A program made the translations under genes and the position numbers. Below are positions 35,846-43,379 of a DNA stretch of 64,000 nt, in pieces. The notes under the pieces are model-generated. The model saw nothing but the letters and a program-made list of their open reading frames with translations, ran no database searches and was not told the origin of the DNA. Each line of letters begins with the position of its first letter. Within the stretch, counting starts at the first letter, position 1. Source of the stretch: Stigmatella ashevillena (lineage in GTDB: Bacteria; Myxococcota; Myxococcia; Myxococcales; Myxococcaceae); NCBI RefSeq assembly GCF_028368975.1, contig NZ_JAQNDM010000002.1, forward strand, positions 868,001 to 932,000, read 5' to 3'.

Positions 35846-36541
35846 ATGTCTCGCATCTACCTCGTCCGCCACGGCCAGGCCTCCTTCGGAAGCGACTCCT
35901 ACGACCGGCTCTCTCCCCTGGGGGAACGCCAATCGGTCCTGCTGGGCCAGCACCTGCGGCGCATCGGGTTCCATGCCGAGACATGGCTCAGCGGCTCCCT
36001 GGCCCGGCAGCGCTCCACGCTCACCGCCCTGCTCCAGGGGATGGAAGCGGCCTCCGCCACGGACTTCCACGAGGGGTTCAACGAGTATGACCACGAGGCC
36101 ATCCTCGGCGCCTACCTGCCCCGGGTGATGGCGGACCGGGGGCTCACGCCCCAGGAGCTGAGTCCCCTGCTCGGAGACAACCGCTTGTTTCAAGCCGTCT
36201 TCGTCCAGGTGATGCGGCACTGGATCGAGGGCACCCCGCACGAGCGGCCCCCCTTCGAAACGTGGAAAGCCTTCCAGGCCCGTATCCACGCCAGCCTGGA
36301 ACGACTGGCCCGCTCCGGCCAGGAGCGCATCGTCGTGGTCAGCTCGGGCGGCCCCATCTCGCTCGCCGTGCAGGCCGCCCTCGACTTGTCCCTCGAGAAG
36401 ACCCTCGCCCTCAACTGGAGCATCTACAACGCCTCGGTCACCGAACTGAGGGTGAGACAAGGCGCGCTGGCGCTGGCGGGCTTCAACAACGTGACCCACC
36501 TGCAGCTCGCCGGGGAGGAGGGGCTGCTCACGTACCGCTGA
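35846..36541 (+). CDS. Histidine phosphatase (phosphoglycerate mutase-like)
   Basis: A 231-residue protein beginning MSRIYLVRHGQAS, so the catalytic RHG with His9 is at the very N-terminus. The second conserved histidine region appears only in altered form (VVSSGGPISLAVQA, where classical members have a His-Gly pair), so activity needs proof. The family removes phosphate from small molecules or phosphoproteins. It is divergent from the helicase with a 130-bp gap. Nothing ties it to the peptide cluster. Confidence 0.82.
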   Translation: MSRIYLVRHGQASFGSDSYDRLSPLGERQSVLLGQHLRRIGFHAETWLSGSLARQRSTLTALLQGMEAASATDFHEGFNEYDHEAILGAYLPRVMADRGLTPQELSPLLGDNRLFQAVFVQVMRHWIEGTPHERPPFETWKAFQARIHASLERLARSGQERIVVVSSGGPISLAVQAALDLSLEKTLALNWSIYNASVTELRVRQGALALAGFNNVTHLQLAGEEGLLTYR

Positions 36542-36557
36542 GCACCCCCACCCGCCC

Positions 36558-37004
36558 TCAGGACCGAAGCCGCGCCGCCTGGAGCGCCTCGGTCACCCCC
36601 TGCGCGAGCCTCGAGATGTGCTGGTGATCCTGGCTTTGGAACACGCGCAGCTCGCTTCGCCGCGTCCGCAGCACCAGCCAGTATTGATCCTGGGCGAGGA
36701 GCAACCCCGCGATGGAGCCGAAGGCCACCACCCCCAGGCAGCCCAGGGCCGCCCCGTAGACGCCCTGTCCGGGCGCATCCGAAGCGACCATGGCGGTCAT
36801 GATCGCCGGCAGCCCCAGCACCATGCTCACGCCCAGGAGCACCAGGAGCGGAATCACCCGGGGGGCGCGGTGGATGGCCTCCACGCGCAGCACCTCCCCC
36901 AAAGGCCAGGCGCGACCTCCCGCCACGAGCCGCTGGGTCGTCACGAGCACCCCATCCGCCTGGAACAGCGTGTTCTCCCCCGAAGGGGGCATGGGCTCAC
37001 TCAT
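36558..37004 (-). CDS. Small membrane protein with two hydrophobic segments
   Basis: A 148-residue protein. The N-terminal part (LFQADGVLVTTQRLVAGGR) and the layout resemble DUF6232-like bacterial membrane proteins. Two hydrophobic stretches follow, around residues 51-72 and 82-103, then a soluble C-terminal tail. The start ATG overlaps the stop of the upstream pseudo-receiver gene (ATGA), so it belongs to the same small operon. Function unknown. Confidence 0.75.
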   Translation of the reverse strand: MSEPMPPSGENTLFQADGVLVTTQRLVAGGRAWPLGEVLRVEAIHRAPRVIPLLVLLGVSMVLGLPAIMTAMVASDAPGQGVYGAALGCLGVVAFGSIAGLLLAQDQYWLVLRTRRSELRVFQSQDHQHISRLAQGVTEALQAARLRS

Positions 37005-37393
37005 GGCGCCTCCTCCGCTCCCGAAAGTCCCGAGCGCACCATGCGCAGCAGCTCCTCCATCGGCTGGCCGAGCGCGAAGCACCCCTGAGCTCCGAGCTGG
37101 ATCGCGAGCTGCACCAGCCGCCCATCGGCGAAGGGCACCAGCACGAAGACCGGCGCCGTGCCGGCGGCCTCCCGGGCACGCTGCAAGGCCCCCAGGATGC
37201 TGTCGCCCCGCTGCACCATCACCAGCACCGCTCCCGTGGCCTGGGGGTTCGCCTCCTCCGTCATCACAGTAATGCCCACCTCTCCCAAGACATCCGACAC
37301 GAGGGAGGCAAGCGACGCGTCGGCGCCCAGCAGCAGCACCCGGGCGGTGCGAGAACACGCCTCCTCCCGCGCGCTCGGAGCCTCCGCGCAAGG
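37001..37393 (-). CDS. Receiver-like protein lacking a phosphoacceptor
   Basis: A 130-residue protein with the alternating strand/helix pattern of a CheY-type receiver (ARVLLLGADASLASLVSDVL at the start). The acidic pair is degenerate (GAD) and the usual Asp at the end of strand 3 is replaced in VLVMVQRGDS. It is probably a phosphorylation-independent pseudo-receiver. The ATG at 37393 overlaps the end of the OmpA-like gene, and the stop overlaps the next start, so three genes are translationally linked. The start is my choice; a longer version would lie within the upstream gene. Confidence 0.65.
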   Translation of the reverse strand, partial: PCAEAPSAREEACSRTARVLLLGADASLASLVSDVLGEVGITVMTEEANPQATGAVLVMVQRGDSILGALQRAREAAGTAPVFVLVPFADGRLVQLAIQLGAQGCFALGQPMEELLRMVRSGLSGAEEAP

Positions 37394-37394
37394 A

Positions 37395-37928
37395 TCAGCG
37401 CACATCCATCCGTGCCTGGGCCACCGAGACGTTGAACTCGCTGCGGCGGTTGCGGGACCAGACCTCTTCCCCACTCCCCAGGACCGCCGGGCTCTCTTCG
37501 CCGTAGGACACCACCGAGACGCTGCCGGGCCCCACGCCGAGCTTCACCAGGTAGTCCTTGGCCATCGCGGCCCGCCGCTGCCCGAGCATCAGGTTGTACT
37601 CCGTCGTTCCCAGCTCGCAGGTGTGCCCGGAGATCGTCACCCGGGCCCCCGGCCGCTGCCGCAGCGCCTCGGCGAGCTGGTCGAGCGTCTCCCGCGACTC
37701 GGGCCGCAGCGTGGTGGAGTCGAGTTCGTAATAGATGGGTCCGAACGCCAGCGACGACCGTCCAGCGTCCTCATCCGACTCGGCCGGTTTCTCCGCCACC
37801 GGGGCCGGAGGCGGCCGAGGCGATGCGGCGCCCGGCAGGCCCTCATGGGAGACGGTGGCCGCGGACTTCGTGGCACAGGCACTCGCGCTGAGCGCGATCA
37901 GGATCCAAGGAAGCAGGGAAGAGCGCAT
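37395..37928 (-). CDS. Pal/OmpA-family peptidoglycan-associated lipoprotein
   Basis: A 177-residue lipoprotein. The signal peptide ends in the lipobox LSASAC with Cys18. A proline-rich spacer (~35-50) leads to an OmpA/MotB domain: IYYELDSTTLRPES, VTISGHTCELGTTEYN and QRRAAMAKDYLVKLGV, the peptidoglycan-binding pattern. It should tether the outer membrane to the wall. It heads a three-gene operon with the pseudo-receiver and the small membrane protein, a combination I do not recognise. Confidence 0.9.
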   Translation of the reverse strand: MRSSLLPWILIALSASACATKSAATVSHEGLPGAASPRPPPAPVAEKPAESDEDAGRSSLAFGPIYYELDSTTLRPESRETLDQLAEALRQRPGARVTISGHTCELGTTEYNLMLGQRRAAMAKDYLVKLGVGPGSVSVVSYGEESPAVLGSGEEVWSRNRRSEFNVSVAQARMDVR

Positions 37929-38015
37929 GCGTCCCTCTCAAGCAACCCCCATGCCCGCCTCTGCTTCCTCGGAAGGCCTCGCCCAGGCGCTCCCGCTCCG
38001 AGGTATCCCGCCAGC

Positions 38016-39389
38016 CTATCGTGGCGGATTGCCACTTCCCTTCTCGCGATCCCGGCGGTGGATGGTCGAGACGTCGATGCCGAGCAGCTCCGCCGCGCGC
38101 GTCTTGTTGCCGCCACAGCGGGCCACCACCCAGGTGATGTACTCGCCCTCCAGCCGACGCAGTGGCCACAAGGCCTCCTGTGCCAGGACGAGCGGGTGCG
38201 CCTCGGGCTCCACCTCGGGCGCGTGCAGCTTGAGGTCCGCCAGCTCCACCGTCTCCCGGGGCACGAGCACCACCAGCCGCTCCACCAGGTTCTCCAACTC
38301 GCGGACATTGCCCGGCCAGGGCATCCCCCCCAGCGCGGCAATCACTTCCGGAGAGAAGCCCGTCACCTTCGAGCGGGGGTTGCGCCCCCGGGCCCGGGCG
38401 ATGAAGTGCTCCACCAGCATCGGAATGTCTTCGCGCCGCTCGCGCAGGGAGGGCAGTCGCAGCGTGACGACGTTGAGGCGGTAGAAGAGATCCGCCCGGA
38501 ATCGGCCCTCGCGGACCCGGGCCTCCAGCTCCTGGTGCGTGGCGGCCACGATGCGCACGTCCACCGTGCGGCTGGCGTCCGCGCCCACCGCCCGGACCTC
38601 CCCATCCTCCAGCACCCGGAGCAGCTTGGCCTGGAGCTCGGCCGGCATGTCTCCAATCTCGTCCAGGAAGAGCGTCCCCTTGTCGGCCTCGACGAAGAGG
38701 CCGCGCCGGGCCGTCGTCGCCCCCGTGAAGGCGCCCTTCACGTGGCCAAACAGCTCGCTCTCCAACAGGGCCGGCGGGAGCGCCGTGCAGTTGACCGCGA
38801 CGAAGGGCTCGGAGGCCCGCTCCCCCTCGGAGTGCAGCGCCCGCGCCACCAGCTCCTTGCCGCAGCCACTCTCGCCTCGAATCAGCACGGAGGCCCCCGA
38901 GTGGGCCACGCGCTCGACCAACTCATACAGGCTGCGCATGGGGGCGCTGTGGCCCACCAGGGCGCCCAGCCCGCTGCGCCCCGCCACCTGGCGCAGGGTG
39001 CGGTTCTCCACGCGCAGCCGCCGGTCCTCCAACGCCCGGCGCAGGTAGATGAGCACCTCGTCCAGCCGGAAGGGCTTGGTGAAGTAGTGCCAGGCGCCCC
39101 GCTTCATCGCCTCCACGGCGTTCTCGACGCCCCCGAAGGCCGTCATCAGCAGCACGGGCACCTCGGGATCCACCGCCTGCACGGCGGCCAGCACATCGAA
39201 GCCGTCCACCTCCTCCATCCGCAGATCGCTCAGCACCGCGTCGAACGGGCGCGAGCGGACCCGCTGGATGGCCTCCGCCCCGCTGGTGGCCAGCTCCACC
39301 CCATAGCCTTCATCCGTGAGGGGCTCCTGCAACATCCGCCCCATCTCCAAATGATCATCCACCACCAGGATGCGTGCCTGGGTTGACAT
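38016..39389 (-). CDS. NtrC-family sigma-54-dependent response regulator
   Basis: A 457-residue regulator. It has an N-terminal receiver (VVDDHLEMGRML; phosphoacceptor Asp near 53 in DAVLSDLRM) and a central AAA+ domain. The AAA+ domain shows Walker A GESGCGKE near 174, the sigma-54 contact loop GAFTGA near 219 and Walker B GTLFLDEIGDM. A C-terminal Fis-type helix-turn-helix (NKTRAAELLGIDVSTIHRR) completes the protein. It overlaps the end of the sensor kinase gene by 35 bp and must be its partner. Myxobacteria use many such pairs in development and stress; no target can be read from the sequence. Confidence 0.95.
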   Translation of the reverse strand: MSTQARILVVDDHLEMGRMLQEPLTDEGYGVELATSGAEAIQRVRSRPFDAVLSDLRMEEVDGFDVLAAVQAVDPEVPVLLMTAFGGVENAVEAMKRGAWHYFTKPFRLDEVLIYLRRALEDRRLRVENRTLRQVAGRSGLGALVGHSAPMRSLYELVERVAHSGASVLIRGESGCGKELVARALHSEGERASEPFVAVNCTALPPALLESELFGHVKGAFTGATTARRGLFVEADKGTLFLDEIGDMPAELQAKLLRVLEDGEVRAVGADASRTVDVRIVAATHQELEARVREGRFRADLFYRLNVVTLRLPSLRERREDIPMLVEHFIARARGRNPRSKVTGFSPEVIAALGGMPWPGNVRELENLVERLVVLVPRETVELADLKLHAPEVEPEAHPLVLAQEALWPLRRLEGEYITWVVARCGGNKTRAAELLGIDVSTIHRRDREKGSGNPPR

Positions 39390-41496
39390 GCCGCTCCTCC
39401 CCAATCGCCGACCCGGCCACGGGCCACAGCAAGGTGAAACAAGTTCCATGGCCCGGCTCGCTCTCCAGCTCCACCCGGCCCCCATGGTTGCGGACAATCT
39501 GGGCGACGATGGCCAGACCGAGCCCCGTGCCCTGCCCACGCTTCTTCGTCGTGAAGAACGGATCGAACACCTGGTTGCGGCTCTCCACGGGGATGCCACA
39601 CCCATCGTCCCGCACGGAGAGCGTCACGAAGCCCCACGCCCCCACCGAGGAGCCATCCGGAGCCGTGGCGGCCAGGTGCACCTTCCCCCCGGCGCTGCAC
39701 GCATCGCACGCGTTGAGGACAAGGTTCACGAGCACCTGCTGGAGCTGATCGGGATCCGCGGCCAGCAGGGGCAACCCCTCGGGCAGATCCAGCGCGAGCC
39801 CCACCTGCCGCCGCTCCGCCTCCAGGTGCAGCAGCTCGTAGACGTCGCGCAAGAGCGTGCTCAGGGCCACGGGCCGCGCCACCGCCGGTTGCAGGCGCGA
39901 GAAGTCCAGGAGCTGGCGGATGGTCCGGCTCACCTGATCGATCTGATCGATGATGACGCCCACGCCCGCCGCCTGCGGATGGACCGGACCCAGCTTGCCG
40001 AGCACGTACTCGGCGCGGCCCCGCACCACCCCCAGCGGCGTGCCGATCTCGTGGGCGATGCCCGCGGCGAGCACCCCCACGGTGGCGAGCTTCTCGGCGC
40101 GCAGCAGTTGGGTCTCCAGGGCCCGGACGCTGCTCAGGTCCTCGATGACCAGCAAGGTCCGCACTTCGGGATCCCTCGCCTCGAGCGGCACGGCGTGGAT
40201 GTTGTACTGCCCCTCCTCGCCGAACAGCGTGAGCGGCTCGCCCAGCAGGCTGCGCACCCGGGACTCGCCCGCCGCGGCCTCCACGAGCGCGCCCAGCCGG
40301 GCCACCACCGGCTCCGGGGCCTGGGGAAACGTGGAGGCCAGCGGGGAGCCAATGGCGCTGGGGGGCAGCCGGGTCCGCAGGGGCTGATTCACCGCGCTGA
40401 CCCGGCCCTCGGCGGTGAGCGCCAGCACCCCGGTCGGGATGTGATCGAGGATCTTCTGGGTCTTGTCATGCAGGTGCGCGAGCCGGTCCGCGTGCCGGCG
40501 GCTCTCCCGCAGGGCCACCGCGCGGCGCTGGGCCACCATGACGTAGACGCCAAAGGCGACCAGGAAGAGCGCGACCAGCAGGGCCGCGAGCGACAGCCGC
40601 AGCACGAGTCCCCGCTCATGCGAGCGCAACGCGGCCGTGGACACCAAGGTGGCGGCCGACCAGTGGCTTCCTCCTTTGAGGGGGATGGGCGTGAAGGCCG
40701 CCACCGCATCCGCGGAGCCCAGCCCCAACCGGGAGGCCTCCTGTTCCCCCAACAGGAGCGTGCCCTGCTCCCCCTTCCTCATTTTCTCAGCAAGTGAGGC
40801 GTACAGGGGCATGCGCCCGGTGTCTCCGGGCACCCGCTGGTACCAGTCCGCCAGCACGGCATCACTCGCAGGGCTGGGGCGGCCATGGGCGCCGATGAGC
40901 AGCAAGCGCGCCTCGGAATCCGAGGTGACGATCCGCAAGGGCAGGAAGAAGGACTCCATGTCCACCAGCACCGCCACCACGCCCCCCGGCCCGCCTTCGT
41001 CCTGGGGAATGGCGGTGGCCAGGATGCGAAGCCACGGGCCGTCGGCCTCCCCGAGCGGCGGAGAGCTGGTGATGTCCCCTGGCGGACTGCGCAGCGCCAG
41101 GGGCACCAGCTCCGCCATCCGGGGAAAGAGCGCCCCCTGGGCCACCCGGGGATCCGCGCGGCGATCCACCAACCGGAGCCGCTCCGTGCCTTGTTCGTCG
41201 TAGACCGCGATGGCCTTGAACTGCCCCACGACTTCCAGCAGCGCTCTCAACTCCCGGCGGTGCTCCTCCAGGGGGCCGGGCTGGGAAAGCAGCTCTCCCG
41301 CGAAGCTCAGGTCCTCGCCAATCTGCTCCAGCGAGTCCGTCACCCCCCGCGTCGCCTCGGTCAGTTGCGCCTGCCGATCCACAGTGAATTGCCGCACCAA
41401 TTCGGCGCGGTTATGCCGGATGACCGTGAGGACGCCCGCTCCCACGCTCGCCAGCGCCACGCACAACAGGAGAATGGGAACCAGCGTGTGGCGCAT
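39355..41496 (-). CDS. Membrane sensor histidine kinase
   Basis: A 713-residue kinase. A TM segment (residues ~5-25) and a second one (~325-345) enclose a ~300-residue periplasmic region of Cache-like character. A PAS domain (~375-460), a HisKA domain with phospho-His in AHEIGTPLG near 481, and an HATPase domain (N box NLVLNACDA near 593, DDGCGIP, GTGLGLAI) follow. The ATG at 41496 gives a clean signal-anchor start. The stop lies inside the cognate NtrC-type regulator gene. Signals sensed are unknown. The 168-bp gap to the divergent radical SAM gene should hold both promoters. Confidence 0.95.
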   Translation of the reverse strand: MRHTLVPILLLCVALASVGAGVLTVIRHNRAELVRQFTVDRQAQLTEATRGVTDSLEQIGEDLSFAGELLSQPGPLEEHRRELRALLEVVGQFKAIAVYDEQGTERLRLVDRRADPRVAQGALFPRMAELVPLALRSPPGDITSSPPLGEADGPWLRILATAIPQDEGGPGGVVAVLVDMESFFLPLRIVTSDSEARLLLIGAHGRPSPASDAVLADWYQRVPGDTGRMPLYASLAEKMRKGEQGTLLLGEQEASRLGLGSADAVAAFTPIPLKGGSHWSAATLVSTAALRSHERGLVLRLSLAALLVALFLVAFGVYVMVAQRRAVALRESRRHADRLAHLHDKTQKILDHIPTGVLALTAEGRVSAVNQPLRTRLPPSAIGSPLASTFPQAPEPVVARLGALVEAAAGESRVRSLLGEPLTLFGEEGQYNIHAVPLEARDPEVRTLLVIEDLSSVRALETQLLRAEKLATVGVLAAGIAHEIGTPLGVVRGRAEYVLGKLGPVHPQAAGVGVIIDQIDQVSRTIRQLLDFSRLQPAVARPVALSTLLRDVYELLHLEAERRQVGLALDLPEGLPLLAADPDQLQQVLVNLVLNACDACSAGGKVHLAATAPDGSSVGAWGFVTLSVRDDGCGIPVESRNQVFDPFFTTKKRGQGTGLGLAIVAQIVRNHGGRVELESEPGHGTCFTLLWPVAGSAIGEERHVNPGTHPGGG

Positions 41497-41664
41497 GGCG
41501 GCAAGCCCAGTCCTTAGCAACCTGCGTACCCGGACGCTCCCGGACGGAAGCACGCCCTCGCCCTCTCTTGGCCCCTGGCAGTTTGCCACACCGTCCCTGG
41601 CATTCCGCCAGGGACGGCGGCCGCATCTTTTTGCCACCCGTAAAACATCCTTCATTCTCCCCCA

Positions 41665-43080
41665 ATGCGGATTGCCATCATCGCGACCTACACCCACCCC
41701 ACACGACGGCGCGTCAAAGAGCCGTCCATCATGCAATCGGCCGTGCCGGAGCTCATCGCGGGCCTGTGTCCCAGCCACGCGGAGATCGAGATCTTCAACG
41801 AGAAGGAACAGGACATCCCGCTCGACCGGCATTGGGATCTCGTCTTCTTCTCCTATCTGCACTCCTACTACGAGCACACGAAGGTGCTCTCCACGCTCTT
41901 CCGCCAGCGCGGCATGGTGACGGTGGCAGGAGGCCGCCACGCGGGCCACTTCGCCGAGGACGCGGCGAACTACTTCGACGCCATCGTCACCGGCGAGCCC
42001 GAGCCGAACGTCCCCGCCCTCATCCAGGACTTCGAGAAGGGGCAACTCCAGAAGCGCTACAGCCTGGCCTCCTCAGGCCCCGAGGCCATTCAGCCGTACC
42101 GGTATGATCTCCTCGACTTCAAGAACAACCGGGTGCGGCTCGCGGGCATCGAGGCCTCGCGCGGATGCCCCTTCCGGTGCAACTTCTGCGTGCTCACGGG
42201 CCACGAGCGCTACCGCTACCGGTCCATCCCCCGGGTCATCGAGGAGATCCGCACGAAGATGACCTGGAACAAGAACTTCTTCGGGGCGATGGACAACGTG
42301 TTCGTCTTCCTGGACAACAACCTGGGCGGCTCGCCCAAGTACCTGCGCGAGCTGTGCGAGGCGCTCATCCCCCTGAAGAAGATCTGGGGCTGCGCGCTCA
42401 CCTTCAACATCCTCAAGGACGACTCGCTCGTGAAGCTGATGGCCCAGGCCGGGTGCCGCTACATCTATACCGGCATGGAGTCGCTCAACCCGGAGTCGAT
42501 CAAGGCCATGAACAAGGGCCAGAACAAGCTGAGCGAGGTGGACGAGGTCATCCGGCGCACCTTCTCCCATGGCATCGTCCTGTCGTTCGGCCTCATCGTC
42601 GGCTCGGACGGAGACACCAACGAGTACCTGGAGAAGCTCCCCGAGTACCTGTCGGACCTGAAGTACTTCGCGGTGACGTTCCTGGGCATCGTCTGCCCCT
42701 ACCCGGAGACGCCCTTCTTCCGGGAAGTGCAGTCCGAAGGCCGCTTGCTGCCGGGCACCATCAGCCGGGACTATGACGGCTACACGCTGTGCCACCGGCC
42801 GAAGAACCTCCACCCCTCCGAGGTGGTGGAGCACTTCACCCGGCTGTGCGGCACGCTGGGCACGCTGCCCAATATCCTCCGGCACTATGGGGCGTGGCTG
42901 ATGCGCAGCGACATGCCGCGCTACCGCAGCACCCTGTTCTTCTCGGGGCCGGAGATCCTCAGCATCCGCAACCCGGTGAAGAACAAGGAGCGCCGCTACA
43001 TCGCCGGCATGGATCCCCTCGAGGACTGGGATGCCCAGCAGATGAAGACCCTGGGCCTCCTGCCGCAGCGGCTCAGCTGA
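41665..43080 (+). CDS. Cobalamin-binding-domain radical SAM enzyme
   Basis: A 471-residue protein. Residues ~1-135 have a B12-binding-like Rossmann fold (MRIAIIATYTHPT, MVTVAGGRHAGHF, AIVTGEPEPNVPAL), lacking an obvious DxHxxG cobalamin-ligand motif. The radical SAM core starts with GIEASRGCPFRCNFC, giving cluster cysteines 168, 172 and 175. The C-terminal region has a DUF4070-like or auxiliary look, with LYTRTGDL-type motifs absent. Relatives methylate unactivated carbons or rearrange lipids and peptides. Immediately after its stop comes an 85-bp segment that is duplicated 254 bp downstream, with a 44-codon ORF in between. The substrate is unknown. Confidence 0.88.
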   Translation: MRIAIIATYTHPTRRRVKEPSIMQSAVPELIAGLCPSHAEIEIFNEKEQDIPLDRHWDLVFFSYLHSYYEHTKVLSTLFRQRGMVTVAGGRHAGHFAEDAANYFDAIVTGEPEPNVPALIQDFEKGQLQKRYSLASSGPEAIQPYRYDLLDFKNNRVRLAGIEASRGCPFRCNFCVLTGHERYRYRSIPRVIEEIRTKMTWNKNFFGAMDNVFVFLDNNLGGSPKYLRELCEALIPLKKIWGCALTFNILKDDSLVKLMAQAGCRYIYTGMESLNPESIKAMNKGQNKLSEVDEVIRRTFSHGIVLSFGLIVGSDGDTNEYLEKLPEYLSDLKYFAVTFLGIVCPYPETPFFREVQSEGRLLPGTISRDYDGYTLCHRPKNLHPSEVVEHFTRLCGTLGTLPNILRHYGAWLMRSDMPRYRSTLFFSGPEILSIRNPVKNKERRYIAGMDPLEDWDAQQMKTLGLLPQRLS

Positions 43081-43125
43081 GCGTTCCGTGGAGGCCGGGG
43101 TTGCCTGCCGAGGACAGGAGCAGGC
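43042..43125 (+). repeat. Direct repeat, copy 1 (3' end of radical SAM gene)
   Basis: The last 13 codons of the radical SAM gene and about 45 bp beyond match 43296-43379 at a constant offset of 254 bp, with about six differences in the first 55 bases and weaker similarity after. The radical SAM stop codon lies inside the repeat. Confidence 0.85.
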
Positions 43126-43161
43126 AAGCCCTCGTTGCTGAATCAGGGAGAGGACCACGGC

Positions 43162-43296
43162 ATGGCGGACTACAACCGCGACGTGGACAAGCTCCACGGC
43201 TCCGCGCGCACCTTCGCGCGCCAGCAGCTGTTGCCGGCCCAGAAGCATACGCATGACCGGATCAGCCGTCTGAAGCACAACCCGAACCTGCACTGA
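43162..43296 (+). CDS. Small ORF of 44 codons, possible precursor peptide or small helical protein
   Basis: ATG at 43162 is preceded by a purine-rich GGGAGAGGA about 8 bases upstream, a good ribosome site. The product is 44 residues: MADYNRDVDKLHGSARTF, then an R-Q-Q-L-L-P-A-Q-K-H segment and a His- and Asn-rich end. It is basic, mostly predicted helical and has no cysteine. It starts 81 bp after the radical SAM stop on the same strand, so co-transcription is plausible. It has no family I recognise. It could be a modified-peptide precursor for the adjacent enzyme, a small regulatory protein, or chance; its good ribosome site argues mildly for being real. Confidence 0.5.
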   Translation: MADYNRDVDKLHGSARTFARQQLLPAQKHTHDRISRLKHNPNLH

Positions 43297-43379
43297 TGAA
43301 GGCCCTGGGCCTACTGCCGCAGTGGCTCAGCAGAGCGCTCCGTGGAGGCGGGCAGCGCCGCACGGGGCCGGGGCAGGCT
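43296..43379 (+). repeat. Direct repeat, copy 2 (end of cyclase gene on the other strand)
   Basis: Second copy of the radical SAM 3' end. In this copy the stop codon is altered (AGCTGA to AGCAGA). On the minus strand it supplies the last residues of the cyclase-ATPase protein (ASTERSAEPLRQ and stop). Confidence 0.85.

Noticed and set aside
35716-35856. Longer helicase starting upstream of 35715
   Set aside because: The extension is Gly/Arg-rich, would overlap the start of the divergent phosphatase gene, and lies outside the conserved helicase.
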